Assembly: GCA_040905265.1 (NCBI GenBank)
Contig: JBBDRW010000131.1
Location: 1 to 25,353 of the forward strand
DNA from: JBBDRW01 sp040905265
GTDB taxonomy: Bacteria; Bacteroidota; Rhodothermia; Balneolales; Balneolaceae
DNA: 25,353 nucleotides
Reading direction: 5' to 3'
Part shown: piece by piece, positions 16,101 through 23,460 of the stretch
Position numbering within the stretch: position 1 is the first letter of the stretch
How the letters are laid out: the number at the start of each line of letters is the position of its first letter
The notes under the pieces: generated by a model
The model's input: the letters and a program-made list of their open reading frames with translations, nothing else
Database searches by the model: none
What the model was told of the DNA's origin: nothing
Program-made: the position numbers and the translations under genes

Positions 16101-16589
16101 CAGGTCGCGCCAGTCATGAGAACCGTCTTCATTGAAATCATCGAACCAGCTATTCTCCTCACTCCGTTCCGGAGACAACTCCTCCCGAAGAAACGCTCTC
16201 CGGTCCTCTACCGATTCCCAGGTCATTGATGCGACAAGCCAGCTTTGATCCCGACTCCGAATATCGAATTCAGAACTAGTACTACGGTTAGTCACAGTGA
16301 TCCAGGCTCTGCCTGAATCATCCATTTTGAGTGCAATGGCATCCTTCACAAGATCCTCTGTCGCCCAGAGCGAGAGGTCCAGCCCATCCGCCAGTGTTAG
16401 AGAGGTATTCTGTTTAAACTCCTCTTCCACTTCAACCGTCTGATCATCCGTGGTCTCAAAAACTTCCGGCTCCGGGCCAGGCCCGGAACAAGATAGTAAA
16501 CCGGTGGCAAGGATAAGAAGCAGAAGAGATCTGGCAATAGTAAATGAAATTCCCGAAGCATTCGTAAGCGTACAGCTGGGTCGACTCAT
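13164..16589 (-). CDS. PVC-type membrane-bound dehydrogenase lipoprotein with HEAT repeats and C-terminal CxxCH heme domain
   Basis: 1141 residues from ATG 16589. The N-terminus ends in a lipobox (LLLLILATGLLSC); an in-frame ATG at 16700 would add 37 residues before it and is unlikely. The order is: a putative membrane-bound dehydrogenase propeller (about 50-500) with Ca-type loops (DFNEDGSHDW, DTDGDGMGDW) and GYNVHIGFSGHGMSGATVGP; a run of HEAT repeats (about 520-930; VRAQALKMLGDVRYEPAAEE, VRFFATEALGRI); and a C-terminal c-type cytochrome domain with CIRCH at 1022-1026 and possible axial Met in SAMPAMG (1117 or 1120). This matches the Pirellula/Verrucomicrobium-type family (TIGR02604 plus TIGR02603 architecture). 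I infer periplasmic oxidation of a sugar with electrons passed to heme. It is first in the catabolic series on the minus strand. Confidence 0.9.
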   Translation of the reverse strand: MSRPSCTLTNASGISFTIARSLLLLILATGLLSCSGPGPEPEVFETTDDQTVEVEEEFKQNTSLTLADGLDLSLWATEDLVKDAIALKMDDSGRAWITVTNRSTSSEFDIRSRDQSWLVASMTWESVEDRRAFLREELSPERSEENSWFDDFNEDGSHDWRDLTVQKEEVWAISDQSGNGTADEARLYIRDFHEEITDVAGAITLYDEDVFIGVGPDMWRVRDTDGDGMGDWKESISHGYNVHIGFSGHGMSGATVGPDGRIYWGIGDMGYNVIDQEGNHHYSPNQGGILRSEPDGSNFEVFATGLRNTHEFVFDKYGNLITVDNDGDHPGEEERIQYLVNGSDSGWRTNWQFGKYTDSKNNSYKVWMDEEYYVPRYEGQAAHILPPLANYHAGPTGMTYNPGTALSEEWNDHFFIISFRGNASNSPLYAFTLEESGASFELASDEEVLRGILPVGLDVGPDGALYMTDWIQGWGKSETGRIWKLDTPETADAPVRLEVKNLLAEDFSGRPGEELGRLLGHEDMRVRQKAQFEIAKRGDVDLFLPHLESSNEQLARIHAIWGIAQIGRNEPDAVEPLLGLLDDSDSEVRAQALKMLGDVRYEPAAEEMIPLLQDENARVRFFATEALGRISYAPAMEGVIGMLEENSDEDVYLRHAGAIALARMGNGEGLANLSNHPSDAVRTAAVISLKRLQHPGVARFLEDDNEWIVTDAARAISDDHYIMDAFPALASMLDQSRILNEPLLRRAINANLYLGEAEHADRLLAFSLRNDISEDLRIEALNTLRFWEEPSIFDRVTGRHRGQISNDPADVHQAIESGISDLLSSNSSAIRVAAIEMLGGVGYSNSIADIRTMFQDDSDSDVRIAAMTALQSFEYDEIEEVIQSALEDNDQSVRMAALGMIPELNLPDASIVDLLQTAYDEGGSEEKRTVFETLGELDSSESHEALGSMLDNLESGELAPEVQLDLMMAVEAADDESLNSRLEVYHASKPADDPVAQYQESLYGGNMFRGRSIFYQSAAAQCIRCHVVGGQGSEIGPELTGAGSRLGREDMLEALVDPTGRVTPGYSIVMLTLDGGETVQGTLLEESDTTVAVQTGTGTETIPKNEITEWQNAPSAMPAMGNVLSRSEIRDVIQFLTTLQN

Positions 16590-16826
16590 GGCAGATATGT
16601 TTATGAAATGGGTTAAAATCGTTCCGTAAAAATAATATAACAGATTCGAACTCCGTTCTGTCAGGGACAACATTATACACCGATTGATCAGATAAATCAA
16701 CGGATTAGGGTGTGGTTCAAAGACTTTATTAAATCCCTGTAAATAGTATTTTAAATGGAGTCTGCCAGAAGCCGGTTAAATGTATACCAGCAAAGGGAAA
16801 CGACAACTATTATATGATCGACTGAA

Positions 16827-18188
16827 ATGAAATCACTCCTTTCAATTATCACACTGCTTCTACTGTGTTGCGGATCGATTCAGGGCCAGGATACGGTTAT
16901 CAACCCGCTTCAGCCGGGAATATTTACAATTGACGATCGTGCAATCGTATTTAAAAATGTGAACCTGATACCGATGGACCGTAATGAAGTCGTACGGAAC
17001 CAAACGGTAATCATCGAAGGTGACAGGATCAGTAAAACAGGCCCGGACCATGAGGTCTCTATCCCTGCCGGGGCTACAGTGATCCAGGCAGACGGGAAGT
17101 ATCTGATTCCCGGCCTTGCTGAAATGCATGGACACGTTCCATCCCTTGCCAGTTCACCTGAGCGATATCTGGAAGATGTCCTGTTCCTCTATCTGGCCGG
17201 CGGAGTGACAACTGTTCGCGGAATGTTGGGCCATCCCGGCCAGCTTCGGCTTAAAGAGCAGATCGAAAAGAGTATCCTCCCCGGGCCAAACCTCTATCTT
17301 GCCGGCCCAAGTTTCAGCGGCAACAGCGTCGATTCTCCGGAAGAGGCCTCAGAGAGGGTATTTCAACAGAGTGAGGAGGGCTGGGATCTCCTGAAAGTAC
17401 ACCCTGGGCTTACCCTGGAAGAGTATCGGGCAATGGCTGAGAGCGCCCGAACAGTCGGGATCCCGTTTGCAGGGCATGTTCCGGCTGATGTTGGCCTCGA
17501 AGAGGCGTTGCGCCTCGGTCAGCAAACCATTGACCATCTGGATGGGTATATTGGATATATGGATGCGTTCGACGAGCCTGTAACGGAAGAAGAGTTGAAT
17601 GAAGTCGTTGAGCTCACACTGCAGTACGATGCATGGGTTGTCCCGACAATGGCACTCTGGGAAACCATCATTGGTGCGGCTGATCACAACGATATAGCCG
17701 GTTATGAGGAACTGCGATTCATCCCACGCGAGATCAGAGAGGAGTGGATGGGTTATTTGCATAATCAGGCGGCCAGTCCGGGGTATGATCCTGAATCGAA
17801 TCAGATTCATGCTGAAAACAGGCTAAAACTCCTGAAAGCTCTAAGCGACGGTGGGGTTCCTATTCTGTTGGGAACGGACGCTCCCCAGCTGTTTAGCGTG
17901 CCTGGCCTTTCCATGCAACGCGAAATCCCTCTTATGGAGAGAGCCGGCCTCACTCCCTTTGAGATTCTGGAGAGCGGGACAAAAAATGTAGGTGACTACT
18001 TTTCCAACCGGGATGACTTTGGAATCATTGCAGAGGGGTATCGTGCAGATCTACTGCTATTACCGGAAAACCCGTTGAATGACCTTTCTGTTCTTCAAAA
18101 TCATGATGGTGTGATGGTTCGGGGTATCTGGTTCCCGAGAGAGGTCATAGATGAAAAACTTGCGGAGATTGAGCAGGCCTACCGGTAA
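16827..18188 (+). CDS. Secreted metal-dependent amidohydrolase family protein
   Basis: 453 residues. A signal peptide ends near Gln21 (LLLLCCGSIQGQ). A small beta domain (about 30-95) precedes the metal-dependent TIM barrel. Expected ligands are visible: His101/His103 (LIPGLAEMHGHVPS), Lys190 (WDLLKVHPG, probably the carbamylated bridging Lys), His217 (FAGHVP), His237 (TIDHLDG) and Asp351 (ILLGTDAP). The C-terminus returns to the beta domain (GYRADLLLLPENPL). This is the imidazolonepropionase-like/prolidase-like branch of the amidohydrolases, whose secreted members cleave peptides or other amides or lactones; the substrate is not readable. It is on the opposite strand to its neighbours and divergent from the cytochrome-type gene across a 237-base region. 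Confidence 0.9.
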   Translation: MKSLLSIITLLLLCCGSIQGQDTVINPLQPGIFTIDDRAIVFKNVNLIPMDRNEVVRNQTVIIEGDRISKTGPDHEVSIPAGATVIQADGKYLIPGLAEMHGHVPSLASSPERYLEDVLFLYLAGGVTTVRGMLGHPGQLRLKEQIEKSILPGPNLYLAGPSFSGNSVDSPEEASERVFQQSEEGWDLLKVHPGLTLEEYRAMAESARTVGIPFAGHVPADVGLEEALRLGQQTIDHLDGYIGYMDAFDEPVTEEELNEVVELTLQYDAWVVPTMALWETIIGAADHNDIAGYEELRFIPREIREEWMGYLHNQAASPGYDPESNQIHAENRLKLLKALSDGGVPILLGTDAPQLFSVPGLSMQREIPLMERAGLTPFEILESGTKNVGDYFSNRDDFGIIAEGYRADLLLLPENPLNDLSVLQNHDGVMVRGIWFPREVIDEKLAEIEQAYR

Positions 18189-18208
18189 AACCGGAGGGTA
18201 TCCTGCCC

Positions 18209-19285
18209 CTACAGGGCGGTAAATGCCTGATCCGGTTCCATTGCCAGAACCGTTTCTGACATCAATTGTATCAGACTCCTGATATCAGAGGCCGAAGCAA
18301 CCTCAACGGGTGAATGCATGTATCGAAGCGGGAGTGATATGAGTGCACTCGGGATGCCGGTCCGTTGAAAAAAGATACTGTCGGTATCAGTTCCGGTACG
18401 TACACTGGTAGCTTCATGCTGAATGCTGATCTTTTTTTTAGCGGCTGTTTTTTCAATCAGTGAGACGAGAGCCGGATGATTCGCGCCACCATGCTGAACC
18501 GATGGCCCGCCCCCTAACTTTATCTGGCCATATTCTCTCTGGTCAACACCGGGAATATCGGTGGCATGTGTCACGTCGGTCACAAGTGCAGCTTCCGGCA
18601 TATGCCGGTAACTCATCATTCTTGCGCCGAAGCCTCCCACCTCTTCCTGAACCGAGTTGAGTGCCAATACATTGACCCGTAGTTTGGATTTCTTCCTGGA
18701 GAGTTCTTCGATAACCCTGGCAATAATAAAACCACCGATCCGGTTGTCCAGTGCACGAGCTGTCAAAATCTCGTCATTTAACAGTTCCAGGTCTTCAGTA
18801 TAGGTTACAGGGTCTCCGATCTGGACAACCTCCAGCGCTTCTTCTCTGGAGGTTACACCGATATCAACATAGATATCTTTCCAGGAAGGCTGTTTGCCTC
18901 CTCCGTTCTTTTTATCCTGCAGGTGGATCGCTTTGTTGCCGGTTACCCCGGTAACCCTCCCCTTTCTGGAGTGGATGCTGACGCGTCGTGCACGTGCTAT
19001 TGTTGAATCGCTACCCCCCAGCCTGTTCAGATAGACAAACCCGTCATCTGAAATATGCTGTACAACCATTCCGATCTCATCCGCATGCGCTTCAAGCATC
19101 ACGGTCATGACATCAGGATTTACATTGAGCACCGCCGTTGCAGAGCCATATGCATCCGTTTCTACTTTGTCTGCAATCGGTTTCAGATAGCTGGTCCAAA
19201 CCTTCTGGCCTCCGGTTTCATACCCGACCGGGCTTGGAGTGATCAGCAGCTCTTCCAAAAAATCCTGGGCTTCTTTATCAAACAT
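18209..19285 (-). CDS. M42 family metallopeptidase (glutamyl aminopeptidase/cellulase M-like)
   Basis: 358 residues from ATG 19285 (MFDKEAQDFLEELLITPSP, the typical M42 beginning); ATG 19291 adds two residues. The di-zinc residues of the family are all present: His67 and Asp69 (EAHADEIGMVV), Asp180 (RALDNRIGG), catalytic Glu214 and Glu215 (QEEVGG), Asp237 (VTDVTHATD) and His324 (RYMHSPVE). The beta-barrel dimerisation domain is inserted at about 75-165. These cytoplasmic dodecameric enzymes trim N-terminal residues from peptides. The gene converges with the amidohydrolase, leaving 20 bases, and diverges from the HD gene. Confidence 0.93.
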   Translation of the reverse strand: MFDKEAQDFLEELLITPSPVGYETGGQKVWTSYLKPIADKVETDAYGSATAVLNVNPDVMTVMLEAHADEIGMVVQHISDDGFVYLNRLGGSDSTIARARRVSIHSRKGRVTGVTGNKAIHLQDKKNGGGKQPSWKDIYVDIGVTSREEALEVVQIGDPVTYTEDLELLNDEILTARALDNRIGGFIIARVIEELSRKKSKLRVNVLALNSVQEEVGGFGARMMSYRHMPEAALVTDVTHATDIPGVDQREYGQIKLGGGPSVQHGGANHPALVSLIEKTAAKKKISIQHEATSVRTGTDTDSIFFQRTGIPSALISLPLRYMHSPVEVASASDIRSLIQLMSETVLAMEPDQAFTAL

Positions 19286-19455
19286 CACCATACAGTATAT
19301 CTTACACGATTTTTCTGATATTTTTCCGAAGACAATATACATGGATTTAAGGAAAACTGTCACAGGAGGCTTTGCAAAACCTAAACCTTCTAAATCCCCC
19401 TTTTTTTTCAGTGTCAAACACCCCATCTTTGACCACAAATTCAATTGCTGATTTC

Positions 19456-20709
19456 ATGGACAAAAGTACACAGTACAAGATTTTTAATGATCCGGTACAT
19501 GGGTTTATTACTGTACCCAAGGGGATCATCCTGAAAATGATCGATCACCCGTATGTCCAGCGGCTGCGGAGAATTCGTCAGCTGGGGCTCGGCTATCTTG
19601 TATTTCCGGCTGCCGAACATTCCCGGTTTTCACATGCAATCGGCGCTCTCGAACTCGGACAGCGTGTACTGAAAAACCTGAAGGAGAAAGATACCACAAT
19701 CAGCGATGCAGAGGTAGAGGGTACTCTTCTTGCCATTCTGCTTCATGACATCGGCCACGGCCCCCTCTCCCATACGCTGGAACACACACTGATTCGGAAT
19801 TTCAATCACGAAATGATGAGCCTGGCCATCATGCAGGATTTAAACCGCCAGTTTGACGGTGCCCTGCAGACTGCGATCGAAATTTTTACCGATCAATACC
19901 CCAAAAAATTTCTGCATCAGCTGATCTCATCCCAGCTGGACATGGACCGTCTTGATTACCTGAAGCGGGACAGCTTTTTTACTGGCGTATCGGAGGGTTC
20001 GGTCGGCATAAATCGTATCCTGAAGACCATGAGGGTATTCAAAGGGAACGTAGTCATAGAGAAGAAAGGGATCTATGCAGTCGAAAACTACATTCTTTCA
20101 CGACGGCTGATGTACATGCAGGTATACTTGCACAAGACTGTTCTGGCAGCAGATACACTGCTCCGTATGATTTTTCGAAGGGTACAGGCTCTGATTGACG
20201 AAGGCAAGAAACTCACCCACTCCTCCGAAGCTTTACAATATTTCCTGGAGAGCAAGCCGTCTGCCCGCAAAATCATTGACAAGCGTACACTCGACATGTA
20301 TACCCGTCTTGACGATCACGACCTCTATACAAGCATCAAACAGTGGAGCCGTTCGGATGACCCGCTGCTATCGGACCTCTGTTACCGATTCCTGAACCGG
20401 GTTCTGAACCGGACCACCTTTCTGGACCGGAAACCGGGAAAAAATATGAAGAGAATGATCCACGAACGAACGGTTGCCTTACTCACAGAAAATGGCCTGC
20501 CGAATGATGATGATTCGGCATCACACTATTACCATTTCGATGAGAGCTTTAGTGAAGCTTACAAATATGAAAATGAAGGGATCTGGATTCTCGATGATGA
20601 CGAGAGAGCTATAGAGTTTTCACGGGCCGCTGATACCCAGAGTATCATTGCACTGACCAAACCTGTCGTCAAACCCTATGTCGTCCACTTGAAAGAGATT
20701 GAGTGGTGA
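19456..20709 (+). CDS. HD-domain metal-dependent phosphohydrolase (SAMHD1/dGTPase-like, YwfO-type)
   Basis: 417 residues from ATG 19456 (MDKSTQYKIFNDPVHGFITV, the usual family start); the frame stays open to a TTG at 19372. Metal ligands are His60 (SRFSHAIGALELG), His97-Asp98 (LLHDIGHGPLSHTLEH) and the Asp in QLDMDRLDYLKRDS (160-173). The fold and length match bacterial relatives of SAMHD1, which hydrolyse deoxynucleoside triphosphates or other nucleotides. Its substrate here is not known. thyA and folA lie a few genes away, but on the other strand, so a link to the dNTP pool is only suggestive. It diverges from the M42 gene over a 170-base gap containing a T8 run. Confidence 0.9.
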   Translation: MDKSTQYKIFNDPVHGFITVPKGIILKMIDHPYVQRLRRIRQLGLGYLVFPAAEHSRFSHAIGALELGQRVLKNLKEKDTTISDAEVEGTLLAILLHDIGHGPLSHTLEHTLIRNFNHEMMSLAIMQDLNRQFDGALQTAIEIFTDQYPKKFLHQLISSQLDMDRLDYLKRDSFFTGVSEGSVGINRILKTMRVFKGNVVIEKKGIYAVENYILSRRLMYMQVYLHKTVLAADTLLRMIFRRVQALIDEGKKLTHSSEALQYFLESKPSARKIIDKRTLDMYTRLDDHDLYTSIKQWSRSDDPLLSDLCYRFLNRVLNRTTFLDRKPGKNMKRMIHERTVALLTENGLPNDDDSASHYYHFDESFSEAYKYENEGIWILDDDERAIEFSRAADTQSIIALTKPVVKPYVVHLKEIEW

Positions 20710-20731
20710 AAACGTGTACCGTCAACCATAC

Positions 20732-20752
20732 CAGTTACAACACTGGTAACTG
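20732..20752. terminator. Inverted repeat between convergent genes (possible weak bidirectional terminator)
   Basis: CAGTTAC (20732-20738) and GTAACTG (20746-20752) pair perfectly around a seven-base loop. It lies in the 47-base gap between the convergent HD and PAS-receiver genes. No T run follows on either strand, so termination strength is doubtful. Confidence 0.3.
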
Positions 20753-20756
20753 ACTC

Positions 20757-21800
20757 CTAGGAACCGATCAGCGCCATCAGGTCCTGCTCCTTGAACGGTT
20801 TTTGAAGGTAACCGTTAAAACCGGCGTTGAGTATGCGTTCCCGGTTGCCTCGCCGATTTATGGCCGTCACGGCAATAATAGGAAGCTCTGTCAAGTTATT
20901 TTCAGGTTTTCTGATCATTTCGATCGCCTCGATCCCGTCCATAACCGGCATCATGATATCCATAAGAATCAGATCCGGTGATTCAGACAGAACTTTTTCA
21001 ACTGCCTCTTTTCCATTTTGAGCTTCAATCAGTTCAAATCCGTGACGCTCCAGCATGATGCGAAGCAGCGTACGGTTGGTCGTAACATCATCTACGATGA
21101 GAATCTTACGAATGTTTTCCCTGTTATTGACGAGTCGCAACCCGGGACGCTGGCTCTCCTCTCTGTCATTCAGAATACTCTCAATCTGGTCCAGAAGGCG
21201 CCCGCCGTTATCTGCAATTGTCTGAAGGTAGTCGAGCTGTTTTTCATTCAGTTCAGAGTCCGTCAGTAACACTTCACAATAGCCCATAATGGAATTCAGC
21301 GGGGTTTTGAGCTTATGAGATACCTTTTCAAGCTTTATTGCAATCGGATCAAACGGCTGTGTGTTTCGTTCATGTACTTCAAGATTGATCTGGAGAAGCG
21401 CCCCGACGTGGACTCCCATCTTTGTCCGGACCGGCTGAAGATATAACTGCCGTTCACGGGATCTGTCCCTGATATCGGTGAATGTACAGAACTCCGACTT
21501 GGAGTGGAACGCCTCAATCAGATCAGACGGAAGATCAGTTTCAGACAACTTTTTCCCTATTAACTCCGCATCCGTCATCTCGAAAAGTTCGATGAACTTC
21601 TGATTAAAGAATCGAATGGTTTCAGTTCTGTCGACAACCAGAAGTGCACTTTGTGTATAGCCGGAGATGGCATTCATCGATGCAAGGTGCTCCTCCTGTT
21701 GTTTCTCTATCTCCCGTTTCAACTTATTCTGTTGAAGAATGAGATAAATTCCGAATAGTAAAAGCAGAGAAACCAGTATGACTAGAAACGTTACCAACAT
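20757..21800 (-). CDS. Membrane PAS-HisKA-receiver protein lacking the histidine kinase ATPase domain
   Basis: 347 residues. One N-terminal membrane span (about 3-23, TFLVILVSLLLLFGIYLI) is followed by a short basic coiled segment, a PAS domain (about 42-140), a HisKA-like two-helix segment (about 155-212) with His162 in SHKLKTPLNSI, and a complete receiver domain (about 231-347): acidic pair Asp237/Asp238, phospho-acceptor Asp281 (LMDIMMPVMDG), Thr312 and Lys334. The HATPase_c domain that should lie between HisKA and receiver is absent; only about 18 residues separate them. The usual acidic residue after the phospho-histidine (H-E/D) is Lys163. So it cannot autophosphorylate as a classical kinase; it may be phosphorylated in trans or act as a docking protein. 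Nothing in the DNA suggests a frameshift. Confidence 0.9.
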   Translation of the reverse strand: MLVTFLVILVSLLLLFGIYLILQQNKLKREIEKQQEEHLASMNAISGYTQSALLVVDRTETIRFFNQKFIELFEMTDAELIGKKLSETDLPSDLIEAFHSKSEFCTFTDIRDRSRERQLYLQPVRTKMGVHVGALLQINLEVHERNTQPFDPIAIKLEKVSHKLKTPLNSIMGYCEVLLTDSELNEKQLDYLQTIADNGGRLLDQIESILNDREESQRPGLRLVNNRENIRKILIVDDVTTNRTLLRIMLERHGFELIEAQNGKEAVEKVLSESPDLILMDIMMPVMDGIEAIEMIRKPENNLTELPIIAVTAINRRGNRERILNAGFNGYLQKPFKEQDLMALIGS

Positions 21801-21875
21801 GTAATATGAGATAATTTAATACAAATTCTGACCCCGGACATCTGAACCATCTTTTGAAACAACTGTTTACATGAA

Positions 21876-21914
21876 ACTGATTGACAACAGTCTTTCCATA
21901 TCCCTGTTATCAGT
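21876..21914. repeat. Imperfect hairpin upstream of the PAS-receiver gene
   Basis: ACTGAT (21876-21881) pairs with ATCAGT (21909-21914) and AACAG (21886-21890) with CTGTT (21904-21908), with a four-base bulge (TGAC) on one side and a 13-base loop. It stands about 75-115 bases upstream of the start at 21800 within a 225-base gap that also follows the folA stop. It could be a leader structure or a weak folA terminator. Confidence 0.3.
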
Positions 21915-22025
21915 CATTTTAAAATAATCTTTAATCGGGGAAAAAGCGCATTAGTCTTTTTTAATGGATAAAGCAATAAAACGTCACGGAGAGGCTATAG
22001 AGGGGGTTTAATCGCTTTAAAAAGA

Positions 22026-22517
22026 TTAGAATTTATTAGTATAATCCCATTTTCTTCGATATTTGACAAAACTGAGCTCCTCTCCGTCACGCCTCTCTGT
22101 CTCTTCCCATACGGTTGATATCTTGTCCCGGTACTCGGGAAACCATCTGTCTCCATCGTACTTCTGATGGATTTCAGTAATATAAAGTTCATCAGCACGA
22201 TCAATGGTCTGTCTGTAGATCTCACTTCCCCCGATAACAAACACTTTTTCGAATTGTGTAACCAGATCAAGAGCCTCACTGATTGAGCGACAGGTCCTCA
22301 CCTGATCATAGGAACGGCTCCGGGTAACCACGAAATTCTCTCTGCCCGGCAGAGGTTTTTCACCTATCTCTTCAAAGACCCCCCTTCCCATAATAACAGG
22401 ATGCCCTTTTGTCGTCTGTACAAAGTGCTTCATATCTTCCGGATAGTGCCAGGGCAATTCCCCATCGGCACCAATTAACAGATCGGGATCGTGGGCAGCA
22501 ATCAGACAGAGCGTCAT
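22026..22517 (-). CDS. folA: Dihydrofolate reductase
   Basis: 163 residues, the normal bacterial length. Typical elements are MTLCLIAAHDPDLLIGADGE at the N-terminus, LPWHYPEDMKHF (21-32) with the proton-relay Asp28, VIMGRGVFEEIG (41-52) and the NADPH-binding VFVIGGSEIY near residue 92. It reduces dihydrofolate to tetrahydrofolate with NADPH. The start ATG overlaps the thyA stop by four bases (ATGA, 22514-22517), so the two are translationally coupled: ThyA makes dihydrofolate and FolA recycles it. The family motif MGRKTF/MGRHTW is here MGRGVF, a small departure. Confidence 0.96.
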   Translation of the reverse strand: MTLCLIAAHDPDLLIGADGELPWHYPEDMKHFVQTTKGHPVIMGRGVFEEIGEKPLPGRENFVVTRSRSYDQVRTCRSISEALDLVTQFEKVFVIGGSEIYRQTIDRADELYITEIHQKYDGDRWFPEYRDKISTVWEETERRDGEELSFVKYRRKWDYTNKF

Positions 22518-23362
22518 ACAGCTACTTCAAACCGGATGGACGGTTGCGGGTTGTAGTTATGCAGAGTAAAATCTTCGAATTCAAGCTCATCAACCGGTTT
22601 GTCAGCAATTCTCAACTCCGGCAATTTTCCAGGAGTACGCTGGATCTGCTCCTTTAAACCATCGATATGGTTTACATAAATATGGGCATCCACAATCGTA
22701 TGAGCAAACGTACCGGGCGTAAGCCCTGTCTCCCGGGCAACTGCCATTGTAAGTGCAGAGTAGCAGGCGAGGTTAAAAGGAATACCAAGAGCGATATCAC
22801 CGGATCGTTGTGTCAGATGACAGTTCAGCCTCCCGTCACTGACATTAAAAATATACATGAGGTGACAAGGCGGAAGCGACATCTCATCCAGCAAGCCCGG
22901 ATGCCAGGCACTGACTACAATCCGCCGGCTGTTGGGATTCGTCTTCAGCATATCAATGGCACGTTGAACCTGATCAAACTCCTTTCGTTTCCATTGCATC
23001 GAATCTGAATCGCCATTTGCAAGGTACTTCTTACCGTTATCCGCCTCCATATATGGAAATCGCCGCCACAAGACCGGGTAGATCGGGCCGACAAAACCAT
23101 CCTCATCCGCCCAGGCGTCCCAGATGTGGCAATCCTTCTCATCCCGAAGCCAACGAATGTGATCCTCCCCTCTCAGGTACCAGAGAAGCTCCAGAATCAC
23201 AGATCGGAAATAAACTTTCTTCGTTGTTAAAAGGGGAAATCCCTCAGACAAGTCGACTTTATAGTGTTCAGCAAAACAGGAGATAGTGTCCGTACCGGTT
23301 CGATTCTCTTTTCGTACACCATTCTCAAGTACATTCTTTACCAGATCCAAATATGCTTTCAT
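22514..23362 (-). CDS. thyA: Thymidylate synthase
   Basis: 282 residues, slightly longer than the 264 of the E. coli enzyme because of an insert at about 104-128 (a known variable region). Conserved elements: GVRKENRTGTDT (15-26) for phosphate binding, LLTTKKVYFRSVILELLWYL (44-63), the catalytic Cys166 in LPPCHLMY, RSGDIALGIPFNLACY with the nucleotide-binding Asp and Asn, and DAHIYVNHIDG. The usual GP(V/I)YG is GPIYP here. It methylates dUMP to dTMP using methylene-tetrahydrofolate. It is the first gene of a two-gene operon with folA. Confidence 0.97.
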   Translation of the reverse strand: MKAYLDLVKNVLENGVRKENRTGTDTISCFAEHYKVDLSEGFPLLTTKKVYFRSVILELLWYLRGEDHIRWLRDEKDCHIWDAWADEDGFVGPIYPVLWRRFPYMEADNGKKYLANGDSDSMQWKRKEFDQVQRAIDMLKTNPNSRRIVVSAWHPGLLDEMSLPPCHLMYIFNVSDGRLNCHLTQRSGDIALGIPFNLACYSALTMAVARETGLTPGTFAHTIVDAHIYVNHIDGLKEQIQRTPGKLPELRIADKPVDELEFEDFTLHNYNPQPSIRFEVAV

Positions 23363-23460
23363 CTACCTGTTTATGGTTTAGGTGTGTTCTGTATTCTATA
23401 TAAGAAGGCTTCTATAAATTTGCTCTAAAAATTGCGTAAAACCAAACCGTAACGACCGTT

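Noticed and set aside
16680..16703. Bulged inverted repeat CCG-A-TTGAT / ATCAA-CGG in the divergent region before the amidohydrolase
   Set aside because: Short arms with a bulge and no promoter or T run in register; too weak to call an operator.
18190..18225. GC-rich hairpin (TGCCC/GGGCG) at the meeting point of the amidohydrolase and M42 genes
   Set aside because: It needs a G-T pair, overlaps the M42 stop and lacks a T run on either strand.
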